DNA of 15,713 nucleotides. Origin: Phoronis ovalis. Its lineage: Eukaryota > Phoronida > Phoronidae. Every line of letters starts with the position of its first letter. Position 1 is the first letter of the stretch. The translations under genes were made by a program, and so were the position numbers. Under the pieces are notes generated by a model that was not told where the DNA came from, ran no database searches, and was given only the letters and a program-made list of their open reading frames with translations. Positions 1 to 9,919 of the stretch are shown in pieces. The DNA is taken from contig JAOXYB010026612.1 in assembly GCA_028565635.1 (NCBI GenBank), positions 1 to 15,713 on the forward strand, in the 5' to 3' direction.

Positions 1-71
1 TTTTTTTATTGTGTAGTTTTCACTTAATTAATAAGGGGGGGTTGGTTGGCGAGAGGACCCCTGCCGGGTCT

Positions 72-98
72 GGGGGGGGGGGGGGGGGGGGGGGGGGG
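72..98 (+). repeat. Homopolymer run of 27 G
   Basis: An unbroken run of 27 G follows other G-rich sequence at 35-70. It could form a G-quadruplex, but runs like this are also common places for sequencing or assembly error. Confidence 0.9.
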
Positions 99-189
99 TA
101 CTCAAGGTATTTTTTGGTGATTTTTGGAATTTGGTTTGCATCAGTCAGTTTGCGTACTCCGTAAAATGGATTGGTACTTAAATATTTTA

Positions 190-310
190 AAATTTCGGAT
201 TGCTACCCTTATATCATTTTTTTCACAAAATTTGGATTGCTACCCTTATATTTCCAAAAATTGGTATTGGGTTTGCTACCACAAGCTAAAATTTTGGATT
301 GGGTTCCGCG
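190..310 (+). repeat. Degenerate minisatellite, about 37-base unit
   Basis: The 18-base core ggattgctacccttatat occurs exactly at 197-214 and 234-251. Weaker copies follow (gggtttgctacc near 270, ttggattgggtt near 294-305). The spacing is about 37 bases at first and then drifts. This looks like a decayed tandem array, perhaps part of a larger dispersed repeat that includes the C-rich stretch to 355. Confidence 0.7.
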
Positions 311-639
311 GCACATCCCCGTAGTCAAAAAAAACATGGGTACCCCCCAGGGATACTAGTGTAGTGTATATGACAGTTAGACACAAGGGCGTATTGTTAT
401 TAATAAAGAAATACAGCCAGGAAATATATTATATTGTATCTTTCTTGTTGTTTGTTGTTTTTTTTTGCAAAAAAAATAAATAAAAGACTTATAGAGCACA
501 AAAAATACGAAATGAAGAATATTAAACAATACAACATATTAATTTGTTAAACCAAGATAATGGAAAATTACCCTATCTAAGATAACAAATAGACCCACAA
601 CAATTTGAATTTCATTAAGAATTATATGGGCTTATTATA

Positions 640-733
640 ACTTGATGTTTTATTATTTCTAATCTGGATATTGGATTAATTTAAATTCCTCTTCTTCAAC
701 CTTAATGACTTGATGTTTTTATTATTTCTAATC
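640..733 (+). repeat. Direct repeat pair, 25-26 bases
   Basis: A sequence beginning acttgatgttttattatt is found at 640-664 and again at 708-733, with one extra T in the second copy. The offset is 68 bases. The bases between the copies are unrelated to the repeat. Confidence 0.75.
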
Positions 734-1575
734 ATATATTCCAAAAGTTCTGCACAAAATAGAAAGAGCTCATCATCCTATCTGTATCCACGACCAATCT
801 CAAAAAACAGCTGACGAGGATATTCCATGTTGTATTGCACTCAGTTTTGCTCCCTTATATAACATACAGATTAATATATTCAAAGAGTACACCGAAATTG
901 AAAAAAAGATGAAACGTCAATAAATCTCCATAAAACAGAGTCAAATCCTTTATTTTCTTCTGTTTGTTGTAACTATATCATAAAAAGCTTGGTATTTTGA
1001 CCTATGAATTGATCCTTCAGTATGAATCCCTTCTGATCTTTATATATTATCTGATTTAGTATAGATTTGTCGCTCTGTGCAAAGCATCCTGATAAAATTA
1101 TATAAGATATAGTCAACAACAAATTGGAAGTCAATTAGTTGGGAATTAACTTGGATTCTCGCAATTCTGAAGAATGCTGATGATGCCCTGCTTTTGGGTT
1201 ATAGATAGACTTCCAGTATCTAGTCCATATTCAGTCATTCAAGATATCTATAAAGTCATTCCAGAGTCTTTTAGAAGAGAATTATTAAGTTGCCGAATAC
1301 CTTTTCCCTTTTCAAAATGTGTTCAATGCAGTTCTAACGTTATGAAAAAGAGATCAGTTTTGTAACCCGGCAAAATGTTACAACCTTCTACCATTAACAT
1401 CAACTCTTCATTAAAAAGAAAGAAATAAAATGTCCTTTTTTACCAGATTTTTTGTAAACCATAATTATGTATTTCAGTGTTTTTTATATAATCTATCAAA
1501 CTAATTTTTTCTTTTAAAGATAACGCTTTTTCTCTTCTTGTTTGTTGTTACTTAGTTGAGATTTGTAAATTTTAG

Positions 1576-1643
1576 GGTGATCCATTGTGGAGTTCAAGAC
1601 TTCTGTCTTCAGATCCTGGGGCTGTGAGTAGTGTCCATCTAAG
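1576..1643 (+). CDS. HMT exon (first visible), GDPLW motif
   Basis: The exon lies between acceptor tttag and donor AG|gtaagt and codes [15 protein letters not shown] followed by AVSSVHL. It starts in phase 0 and leaves two bases (AG) that join the A at 3480 to make Arg. GDPLWS is the usual second block of this family, normally preceded by the N-terminal DGG block. Confidence 0.85.
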
Positions 1644-4600
1644 GTAAGTACATTCCTGGGAGAACTTTGTCCAAGATGATGACAAAAACTATACAAATAT
1701 TGGTCGGGTAACTGAACAATATGGTGAAATAGTGTTTGAAAAAACGTTTATTGGTCGAGGCCGCAGGTCCGAGACCAATAAACGTTTTTGAGAACACTTT
1801 CGACATATTGTTCAGTTACCTGACCAATATTTGTTTTAGTTCATACTTTAAAAGGCAATTTCAAGTAACTTATATGTAAAGAATATACTTAATACATTAA
1901 AGGTAAAGGGAACAATAGATACAAGCTATGTGACAGACATTTAAGCTGTATTGAACAATATAGCTGGTGCCAGGCTAATAGATAATTGGTTTGTTTGTAC
2001 ATTTGGACTAAATTCACCTGGGTTTGGGTTTAAGCTGATTTCACCCTCCACTCTGATATTTTCTTTGTAAATCAGTCAATGATTTTTAGCTATTAACTGG
2101 TTCTGTGCAGGAGGACCATATTGCATAGTGCTGCAAAATGAATACATTTTCGATTCCCAGCAATTTCAGGTACATTTTGGTAAGCAAGACTAAGCGTGGA
2201 AAACGTCTGTAGAATATTTTATGCTCTTCTTTGTGCTGCTAGAGGCCTTACTTAAAATTAAATCGGATATCTGAATATTTGACAAAGATGCAAACCGCAA
2301 AACAACTTAATTGTTCAGGTTCAATTTTATTATCTGGTAAAAGGAATTGATATGGAGCTGGCTTCGCGCTATGCTTTAAATATTCTGCGTTGCTAGTGAA
2401 AAAAGTAGGATATCTCGTGAATTTTAATTGAAGCATTTTTCCGCAGCCTTCAAAAGGTGTACTTTTCCGTGTTAAATAGGTTTTTAGTACACATAGAGGA
2501 CATTGTGTTCCTTTCGTTATGTAACACGATGCAGTCTTTTTAAGGTAAAAAGTCAACAGGGGACTAAAATTCGCCCATTTTTCCTTGCCGCGTGGCTGCA
2601 TACAAAATTGCCCATACCGAATATGATAAAATATTGTACGGCCTCGTGTCCAGAGTGTACAATATGATCCCAGCGTGTACAATATTCTCTTCGCGTCCTG
2701 CTTGATGCCGTGCAATACGATAATATATTGCACGGAAATACTGAAAGCTGATTTGTTAAAACCACGCAAGTATATATGAACTAATTCCTAATATTGGTTA
2801 TTGAGCCTGTGTTCAGCAAAGACTTAGATAAACTAATTAAATTTACTTTGACAACTTAAACTTTTAAATCATTTGTATGTGATGTATACATGTACTTTGT
2901 AGATCAGTATCATTTTCAAGTAATTTGAAAAAGATGAAATGTCGAGGCAAGCTCCAAAGCTTGTTTTTACCCTTTTTTGATATAACGTTGTAGCAGGAAA
3001 GCATTAGGAGTAACACCTGTTTTGAGAAAATAACAGTACATATCTAGGCTTCACTATTCACTGCTTTCTGTATATTGTGTAGATGATTTTATATGTTCTA
3101 TTTGTTGCTGTAAATACTAATTTACTTTGCTAATAAATGAGTTCTTATTTCCTATTATCTATTATAATCTATCATAGTTGTTATGAAACAAAAAACCTGA
3201 AACAATAAACTATATTACTATGCATTGATGTTACATTATGCATCAGATTACTATGGCAATCAAAATTATATATAGAAGTAAACAAGTAACACTGATGTCT
3301 TGTTATTAAATACAAAGCAAATTATTATTACAAAGAAAAAGCGGTTCTAGATATAAGCTGGCCAAATGCCATGAGTTATGCAGAATTTTTTTTATAATTA
3401 TGTTTACATTTTTAGCCAGACCCTTCAATGTACATTTTAATTCATAAGTTATGCAAATGACCTGAGTGTTTAAATTCAGATTTTTGCAAGCTGGTTCTGA
3501 TATCATTGAAACAAATACCTACCAAGCTACACTGACTGGATTTGAAGAGCACTTGAATTTACGAAACAAAGAAGCTTTAACATTGTTAAAGACTGGTGTG
3601 AAATTAGCACAAGATGCTGTCAAGGAATTTTTACAACAATGTAGCCAAGTTCAAGGAGGTAATGTGATGTGCTTTTGTTTCTAGTACACGTATAATTATT
3701 TATTGCAGAATCTTATGAAAAACACTGGAATTGTCACCGTTTGTGCTAGTGTTCATTATAATTATACATTGCGCTGATACAGTCTTACAATGTCATAACA
3801 AACTGCACTTACAAAATATGTGTTATTCGAAGAATTTTGGTTAATAATAAAAAAACGAGATATAAAATAAATTTAATAGTATCACCTTTGCAATGCTAAA
3901 CTTGTTTGCTTCGTGTATGTCAACTATTTATTTTTACGGTGCTATTCTTTTGCCACTCCCATATCAAGTGGAAATGAGATTTCAATTTTTTGAAAGACTG
4001 AACACTGCTTCTCAGCTTCATAGTTATAAGTTGAGTAAAAATTTAACATTTTTAGTTTTGAATAATTTTTTGATGAAATAAATATTGTTATACTTTAATA
4101 GTATGAAGATAGATGTAAATATCACATGCTTTTGGTGATTTAAGTGATAATCAGAAATCCGTGGATGGCATTTTTTTCAAAAAAAATTCTCAATTTAAAT
4201 GTATTTACAGATTAAGTGGTTATGTTGTTACTGAGTCTTGTGATACAATTTTTAATTTATATTTAATCTATTTACTGCATATAATATAATTCTAAGAGTA
4301 TACTGTATTAAGCCCAGTCCAAAATGGCAGCCATCTTGGATTTTTCCAGATATAAATTTTATGAAGAACAATTAACAACCAAAAAAAAACAAAAGAAAAT
4401 GCCTCGCGGTAACTTTTAAAAAAAAATGAAGCAAAAAAAAATGTTTAAATGGTCGCCAAAAGAAAGTGCTCGCTGCTCGAACTTAACAGACCCCACTGCT
4501 CACTGACCCCCCTTATAGCCCTTAATTTTGATATTTTAACAAATTCAGACACAATTTAAAGATTTCTTGAGTATATTCCATTTCTCTAAACCAAATTAAA

Positions 4601-7600
4601 TCATCAAAAATTACTAATTTCAGAATAAAACCATATCAATGAAATATAGCTAAGTACTCTTCAGAATTTACAAATTTACCTTTATTTGTGTTAATTTTAG
4701 AAAGTATCTGTAAAAATCAAAAGTTTTATAGAATATTAAACTTGGCGCATTTATTTCCGGTCACTAAAAATGCATGCAGTGGCTCTATATATAATGTATA
4801 CCAAGATTACATACCGTAAATTGTAAAAGCAGCAAAGTAAATCAGAACTAAGTATTATCAATACTAGGAATGTCATGAGTATAAAACATTTATTAATAAA
4901 ATCTAGAGTTCAGGTTGAGAATATTGTAGAAATTTATCATGATCGCAAATTTCAAAGATGTTTAAAATTTTGGTCATAATGGTATATATTCAATATATGT
5001 TGCCTTATAGAAAGAACTGAATGATACTGGTCATCTTCAACTGAATTCATTGCAGACACGATCTGTTTTCAATAGATTTATATTTATTTACAGTATTTAT
5101 GACAATCATTAATGCATGATTATATTCCAGATGCTAATTCATTGTTGCAGATAGATCTCAACCACTTGTTGCAGCATCTGTTGGTCCTTATGGTGTATCA
5201 TTATGTGATGGCTCGGAATATAACGGTCATTATGCTGACAAAATGACAAAGGAGGTGAGGTAACAAAGACAAGCAACAGACGTGACCCACTTCATGTTAC
5301 AAAATCATGTCACTCTAGTTTGTGGTATTTTGAAAATGACAGTACATTTTGTTTTCGAAGCCATATTTAGCATCATTATTTTATTAAATTTTTACATAAT
5401 TACAAAAATCTTTATAACATATATTAAGTTAAGTTGAGTATCTTATTAAAAAGATCAACCATTTCTGTGAAATGTCACAAAATTGTAGATGCCCTGCGCG
5501 AAAACCATCGGGTTCTTTCCCAGTCACAGCCGGAACCTATCAACTGAGTGCGACTTTACCAAAATTACTATTAAAATGGCGATGTTATCCAAAGTATTTT
5601 TAAATATTAATATCAATAAATTATAATAATACCAAAAAATGACTCAAAATCATATTATACTAAATACAGATTGGAAATGTGATCTTTCATGATACTGTAT
5701 ATTGCAGAACTGATCTGTTCAGAAAATAGCATGCACGGTAGGGAAGATACCTGGGGTATTCCCTTGGCCTACAGTTTATGTTACATACTGGGGATGTGCC
5801 GCTTGGAACAGTCGCAATTTTGTCCATTCTGATATAAACATGGGTTGTAATGTCCTCAATAACCGAGTTCTCTGAAGCACACTTCAGGAAACACATTGAT
5901 GGCGAAAATCGTGCATCTCACAATCCTCCAGAAATCCAATTCAGCAATAGTTTGTCGTCAGGTACAAGAAAGATATCCTGGGCAGTTTACATTTCATCAA
6001 CCTGATGATTTTGTTAAGTGTCCAGGTGACAGTTTGTATGAAAACATTGATGTTGGCAGCAGAGGTCCAGATTACAATAATAGACTCTGGGATACCATGT
6101 TAGGTCAAGGTGGGGTTTATTTATTGACCTAGAAGAGAAACCTAAAAGATACTTTTTGACTGGCTCCAATTAGAGTTACAATCTCGCAGTTAAAACAGAA
6201 CCAGCATGCTATGGTTTTGACTGAGACTATTCATGGATTTGTAAGTCTCCATACTGTGAATTACTACAGTCTAGTTATGCTAGTTTAAAGGCACTTATTC
6301 TATTTTGAACCTGTCTATGTCTATTGCAGGAATAATTGAATATAATTTGAATATAATTGATTTAACCAAGTGTTCAGATCGTTACCACGAAGGTGAAATC
6401 ATTGGAAAAGTCCCTAGCTAGTGTTATAACCTATTCTTGGTCGAAGAATGGTGCAGTTATAATTTCTACAACCTGATTGGCTAACTCAGGAAATATCCCA
6501 TGATGTCGAACGCCTCTTGGCGAATAAAGTTCGGTCCGACTTTATAATAACACAACATAGAACAGGTGGCTTTAATTTGTAATTTGTCTGACAAATTTAA
6601 TTGAACGAATACCTTTGTCATCTTATTTATTAGGAGCTTATTAACTGGCACCGGCCTAAAGTTCATGCACTCTTGGAGACAGGTGTTACTTTGTTGGCTT
6701 TTGACACAGTTCCTGCACAGAAAGAGGCAGAAGCTTTGTTAGAGCTCTTGAAAGAATACCCACAGGCAACAGCTTGGATTGCGTTCTCATGTAAGGTATG
6801 AACATTTGTACAAATGACAAAAATTTTGGCTGATAGATTTTTTAAAGGCTTATACTCTTTGCGCTTACACAGTCTGTCAGGATAGATAAATGATGGATAT
6901 GTTCCTTGAAAGGTGCAATGTTTTATTCTGCTGAATTATCATGCTTCTGTACTTGTGGCACAAGAGTTTCCAACCTTGAAGAAAACACTTTTATACACAA
7001 TGTATGTGTTGCTCCAGATGTTGAGTTGAAGTTGATGATTATTTGTCTTTTTTTGAAAACTTTATTATTCAAAATTGGAAAACATTTCCAACAGAGCATG
7101 ACTTATTATATCTCTTGTTTTAAAATGTGGTCTCATTCGTGAGTGGATATGTTGCTGAAAGTAGATTGGTTTTATATATCATACTTTTGTGTTTTAGGAT
7201 GAGCACCATTTGTGCCATGGGGAGCTTTTTTCTTCTGCAATTCAAAGTATTGCCCAGTCAGATCAGCTAATTGCTGTCGGTATAAACTGTACAGATCCAG
7301 CATATGTTACTCCACTGCTCCAGAGCATACAAGGGATTTCCAAAGATTTGGTTGTTTACCCAAATAGTGGTGAGAAATGGAGTCAAGACAAAAAGTAAGA
7401 CAAAAGTTATAATTACTTCGCTAAATTTAATAATAGCTATCATTCCTCAAATAAGTATGACAAAGCACTTTGTGATTTATATTTGTTATAGCTAGACTAT
7501 ATAACCAATTTTGCTGCCTGTATTTTTGAATATATTACGAAAAGGCGGTCTCCTATTGCAGGTTGGTAACTTCGTTATTGTTAGAATCATATTTTTTGTA

Positions 7601-8430
7601 ATCTCTGTAGTTTTAAAAGATTTCTGAAGAGCCTTTTAGTATTGATAGTCAGATAGGAGTATAAAAAAAACTTGATATCCTAGCTCGTACTATTTTGATA
7701 TTACCTTTGTTTTTTTGAGTTTGCATGTTTTAATGGTGTAAAATAATACTCTATTTGATGTATTCATGATACACATCCATGGACCTTATGTTGCAATTTA
7801 ATTTAAAAGATAAGCTTAAATCTTTTGTGTATGTATAAAGGTTAAAAATAATCACCTGTTTGGGTGAAATCTTAAATGTGCTGCTGCTCATAACCCGAAC
7901 CCCTGCTCAGTATTAATAGTTCGAGTAAAGCTTACTAATCTGTTGTCATCTGTATTTTATACTGTGGTATAGTTTTTGAAATACTGTCCTGAAATCTTGT
8001 TCTTCTTTTAAATAATAGTATTATCTGAATGATTTCTCTACTTTTTCAATCAGTGAAAAAAGTAAAAGGCATATCTATTTTACAAATTTGAAATATTTTA
8101 TATGTGGCCTCCTGTTTTAAGTAAATCTTAAATTTCTCAAAGTGGTCTGAAAGTTGCATTATGTGTAACCCTTGCAAAAAGTGGAAAATAAACCCTCATA
8201 AATCTCACCTTGCACACATGTACATAGTGTGCTCCTGTTAACTTGATTTACTCATAATATACATCCTGCCTGTTTCCAGATGGTGTGGTAAACAGAGCTG
8301 CAAGGAATTGTGGGAATATGTTCCAGAATGGTTAAATTTAGGAGTAAAATACATTGGAGGCTGTTGTCGAACATCCCCAGATGATATTGAAAAAATAAAA
8401 CAAGCTGTTGAGAAACACTGTCAAAGTTAA
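1576..8430 (+). CDS. Homocysteine S-methyltransferase, 5' end missing (6 exons)
   Basis: Joined exons 1576-1643, 3480-3658, 5151-5254, 6634-6795, 7198-7394 and 8280-8430 total 861 nt, giving 286 residues and a TAA stop. Members of this family move a methyl group from S-methylmethionine or S-adenosylmethionine to homocysteine to make methionine, in the cytosol. Visible family motifs are GDPLW at residue 1, [13 protein letters not shown] near 27-39, SVGPYG near 92-97, [13 protein letters not shown] in exon 5, GINC (Cys202), YPNSGE and GGCCRTSP (Cys265, Cys266). The three cysteines match the family's zinc ligands that activate the homocysteine thiol. All exon phases agree (2, 1, 0, 0, 2). Full proteins are usually 300-330 residues, so roughly 20-40 N-terminal residues with the DGG...TEL motif are missing. 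No such exon is visible in 1-1575, so it probably lies upstream. The methyl donor cannot be told from the sequence. The frame has no disabling lesion. Confidence 0.93.
1693..1834. mobile_element. Long imperfect hairpin, foldback/MITE-like
   Basis: The left arm 1693-1756 and right arm 1773-1834 are near-perfect reverse complements. The outer 31 bases (starting acaaatattggtc) differ at one position and the inner 17 bases (ending acgtttattggtc) are identical. The loop is 16 bases and GC-rich. Clear target-site duplications are not visible. It sits 49 bases downstream of an HMT splice donor. A non-autonomous foldback transposon is the likeliest reading. Confidence 0.75.
2248..2769 (-). mobile_element. 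Unusually long intronic open frame (173 codons), probable repeat-derived
   Basis: In this AT-rich intron a 173-codon open frame on the minus strand is longer than chance would usually give. It begins [16 protein letters not shown] and holds several cysteines (including CPLC), but I do not recognise a domain. The same stretch holds a perfect 10-base inverted repeat at its 5' end and repeated gtacaatat motifs, and it is richer in GC than its flanks. This suggests a dispersed element, perhaps non-autonomous, rather than a host gene. Coding status is unproven. Confidence 0.4.
2708..2735. repeat. Perfect 10-base inverted repeat
   Basis: The arms ccgtgcaata (2708-2717) and tattgcacgg (2726-2735) are exact reverse complements around an 8-base loop. 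Nearby gtacaatat occurs at 2657-2665 and 2677-2685, and in inverted form at 2631-2639. Confidence 0.85.
3480..3658 (+). CDS. HMT exon, ETNTYQA motif
   Basis: The acceptor is aaattcag and the donor is GGAG|gtaatg. The exon codes 59 full residues, from [16 protein letters not shown] to [16 protein letters not shown] is a strongly conserved strand of the homocysteine methyltransferase barrel. The exon ends in phase 1 (G), which joins AT of the next exon to make Asp. Confidence 0.92.
3659..5150 (+). other. HMT intron, mostly AT-rich
   Basis: The intron runs from gtaatg to ttgcag. Apart from the YY1-like palindrome at 4318-4340 and an A-rich stretch at 4380-4441, I see nothing recognisable. The short open frame at 3893-4081 has no family features. 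Confidence 0.7.
4318..4340. repeat. YY1-like palindrome
   Basis: The arms tccaaaatggc and gccatcttgga are reverse complements with one mismatch around a single A. Each arm resembles the YY1 core (AAGATGGC). Such palindromes also occur inside short transposons, so binding in vivo is only a possibility. Confidence 0.5.
5151..5254 (+). CDS. HMT exon, SVGPYG motif
   Basis: The acceptor is attgttgcag and the donor is GAG|gtgagg. The exon codes [15 protein letters not shown] and then an HYADKMTKE block. An earlier AG at 5129-5130 (ttccag) was not chosen, because only the 5151 start continues the phase-1 frame from the previous exon into the family's conserved ASVGPYG block. Confidence 0.92.
5255..6633 (+). 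other. HMT intron with coding-like remnant
   Basis: The intron runs from gtgagg to ttattag. The flanking HMT exons join directly in phase (TKE-ELINW), so nothing inside is needed for this gene. It carries the remnant at 5714-6132 and otherwise AT-rich sequence. Confidence 0.75.
5714..6132 (+). pseudogene. Unrecognised, frame-broken coding-like fragment
   Basis: Two adjacent plus-strand open stretches lie in different frames. The first, 5714-5872, reads [17 protein letters not shown], then [13 protein letters not shown]. The second, 5896-6132, reads [20 protein letters not shown], then [19 protein letters not shown]. Composition is more balanced and richer in GC than the surrounding intron. 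I do not recognise the family. A decayed gene or transposon copy is possible, but chance is not excluded. Confidence 0.3.
6634..6795 (+). CDS. HMT exon, FDTVP motif
   Basis: The exon follows tttattag and holds exactly 54 codons, from [10 protein letters not shown] through [16 protein letters not shown] to AWIAFSCK. There are two nearby donors: gtaagg at 6791 and gtatga at 6796. Only the second keeps the frame and gives the family's FSCKD junction with the next exon, although the first looks closer to consensus. Confidence 0.92.
6796..7197 (+). other. HMT intron, nothing recognised
   Basis: This 402-base intron has an open frame at 6906-7142 with no family features. It begins gtatga, a weaker donor than the overlapping gtaagg 5 bases upstream. 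Confidence 0.75.
7198..7394 (+). CDS. HMT exon, first zinc cysteine (GINC)
   Basis: The acceptor is gttttag and the donor is AAA AA|gtaaga. The exon codes DEHHLCHGE..., then [11 protein letters not shown], which carries the first predicted zinc-binding cysteine, and [10 protein letters not shown], the conserved strand before the final helix. It ends in phase 2, and AA plus the A at 8280 makes Lys. Confidence 0.93.
7395..8279 (+). other. HMT last intron, nothing recognised
   Basis: The intron begins gtaaga and ends gtttccag. The sequence is AT-rich without repeats or open frames that I could assign. Confidence 0.75.
8280..8430 (+). CDS. HMT terminal exon, GGCC zinc motif and stop
   Basis: The acceptor is tgtttccag. 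The exon codes [17 protein letters not shown], then [11 protein letters not shown] with the paired zinc-ligand cysteines, then a short charged helix ending CQS and TAA at 8428-8430. Ending soon after GGCC is normal for the family, so the C-terminus looks complete. Confidence 0.94.
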
Positions 8431-8540
8431 TACAATGGATTTGATTAGCTGTAAGTGCCAGGATTATTGTGGAGCATGTTTTAATGAATGGAAAAATATA
8501 GAGACTATATGGGACCAGATTTTAGTCCTTTTTACTAATG

Positions 8541-8615
8541 AATAAAAAAAACTAATAGCGGAATAGAAAGACAGTGCAATTGATTACAATATATAAACCA
8601 AGTGGTATAAATAAA
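8541..8615 (+). promoter_or_regulatory. Candidate poly(A) signals of the HMT gene
   Basis: AATAAA occurs at 8541-8546, 111 bases after the stop codon, and again at 8610-8615. Either would give a short 3' UTR. In AT-rich DNA this hexamer also arises by chance, so the real cleavage site cannot be fixed without transcript data. Confidence 0.45.
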
Positions 8616-9149
8616 ATAATCTACCTAGTATTTTCAAATCTCAAAATTATTCTGCAGAATAGTTTGAAAATTAGTTACAAACTAACCTAAAATGGTGGTT
8701 CATATCTGTTTGCACTTTTTTTCAAATTAACTGAAATAATGTGTTATATTTATTATAATTATAAGTTTTAGCAAAAAAATGAAAAATGTAATTTTAGTTA
8801 AGATTGAGTTCACATGCCAAATCTTATGTTCTAATATTTTGATTGCCGAATGTTATGTTCTAAAGTCAATTTCCTTGACACACGAGATAAATTAATGGTA
8901 ATAAAGGTTAACTTTTTATTTGTATGTACTAGTAAGTTGATGATGATGCTTTTATTTGTTATCATTGATATGATATAGTTTATCCACACTTGACACAATG
9001 CGTGCCTGTTGCATGGATCAAAAAGAATTTCATCATAATATTGTTTTAGTCGCAAGCTAATATCCTACAAAAAAATCTGTGCAAACTTATTTTCCATTTA
9101 CCGATATGTACAAGTAGTTGATTTACTAGGAGAATTTATAATTAACGAT

Positions 9150-9240
9150 ATAATAATAATAATAAATTTATTTAAGTAATGAAGACCTCGGGCCAACATT
9201 ACAATATATCACAAGCAAAAAAACAAGAATACAAAAAACA
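9150..9240 (-). mobile_element. Probable LINE/SINE 3' tail, minus orientation
   Basis: Read on the minus strand the sequence runs from tattgtaatgttggcccgag through an A/T-rich aaataaattta stretch to a (TTA)n tail at about 9150-9162. A conserved GC-containing 3' end followed by a short simple repeat is typical of several non-LTR retrotransposons. The extent towards 9240 and beyond is unclear. No reverse transcriptase coding sequence is visible. Confidence 0.45.
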
Positions 9241-9873
9241 TTTTCAACATAATCTACTCGGCACTTATAGATTAGGTACATAAGTTTCCCTTATTTTAAA
9301 GGCTTTTGTGATAAAATTAACTACATCCCATACAAGTGTGCTATTGAAGTTATTCATTAATTAACAAGAATAAACAATGTTTTGATACTACAATACTCAG
9401 CAGGACTGGTATATATAATACTTAGCAGGTGTATATAAATTTACATATTATTAAAATAATATATTTTAGTATATTATTAATTATTAAAATGAATATGTAG
9501 GTTTTTAAAATACGATTCGAAGGCGATATTTTAATATTAGAAAGACATCTACACACAGCTAATGATTTCATCTGCAAATTTTAAATGCTAAAACATTGGT
9601 TGAAATATAATTATGTACACCTCAATGTATCTTGAGACCTAAACAAGCATAATTATTTTTTAGTTGACATTTTTGTGTTGTGTTATCTTATTCTGGAATG
9701 TTGCATAAAATCTTGAAAGTTATCTTGTATCTGGCTTTAAATGTGATAAATTGATTGTCTGTGTTTAATTTAATCAAAACATGGAAGATAAGAAACCTGC
9801 AAAACCCATGAGTTTTATTTTTGGGCCCCAGAATTTTAATGTAGAGTGAAGTGTACGCTGGATATCTCCAACA

Positions 9874-9919
9874 ATGGCCTACAGTCACTTTCAGACATTC
9901 GGAGTTCTTTTGGCAATTG
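9874..9919 (+). CDS. VWDE-like exon 1, start codon and signal peptide
   Basis: ATG at 9874 sits in CAACAATGG, a good initiation context (A at -3, G at +4). The exon codes MAYSHFQTFGVLLAI and ends in phase 1 before gtgagt. Joined to exon 2 it gives a typical signal peptide, which supports this start. Confidence 0.8.

Larger units (their letters stand above)
1..1575. other. Non-coding 5' region, no recognisable exon
   Basis: This AT-rich stretch holds the G run, a minisatellite and one dispersed direct repeat. I searched it for the missing N-terminal HMT block (DGG...TEL) and found none. Short open frames here show no recognisable family. Confidence 0.5.
1644..3479 (+). other. HMT intron with mobile-element-like sequences
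   Basis: This 1.8 kb intron begins gtaagt and ends ttcag. It contains the long hairpin at 1693-1834 and the minus-strand open frame with palindromes at 2248-2769. Outside these I see only AT-rich sequence. Confidence 0.8.
8431..9873. other. Intergenic region between HMT and the VWDE-like gene
   Basis: This 1.4 kb holds the HMT 3' UTR, a probable retroelement tail (about 9150-9240) and the promoter and 5' UTR of the downstream gene. No clear TATA box or initiator can be fixed in DNA this rich in A and T. An upstream exon of the VWDE-like gene is not needed, because 9874 supplies the start. Confidence 0.6.

Noticed and set aside
1174-1365. 63-codon open frame and a nearby ADDALLL reading that recalls a reverse-transcriptase YADD box
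   Set aside because: The ADD reading is in another frame and hits a stop within about 7 codons. No other RT motif is near, so it is probably chance.
1514-1696. 60-codon minus-strand open frame
   Set aside because: It is the complement of HMT exon 1576-1643 and its flanks.
5500-5560. GC-richer stretch with ggttctttccc, considered as a tRNA-type B box
   Set aside because: The match to the B-box consensus is poor, and I could not find an A box or a cloverleaf.
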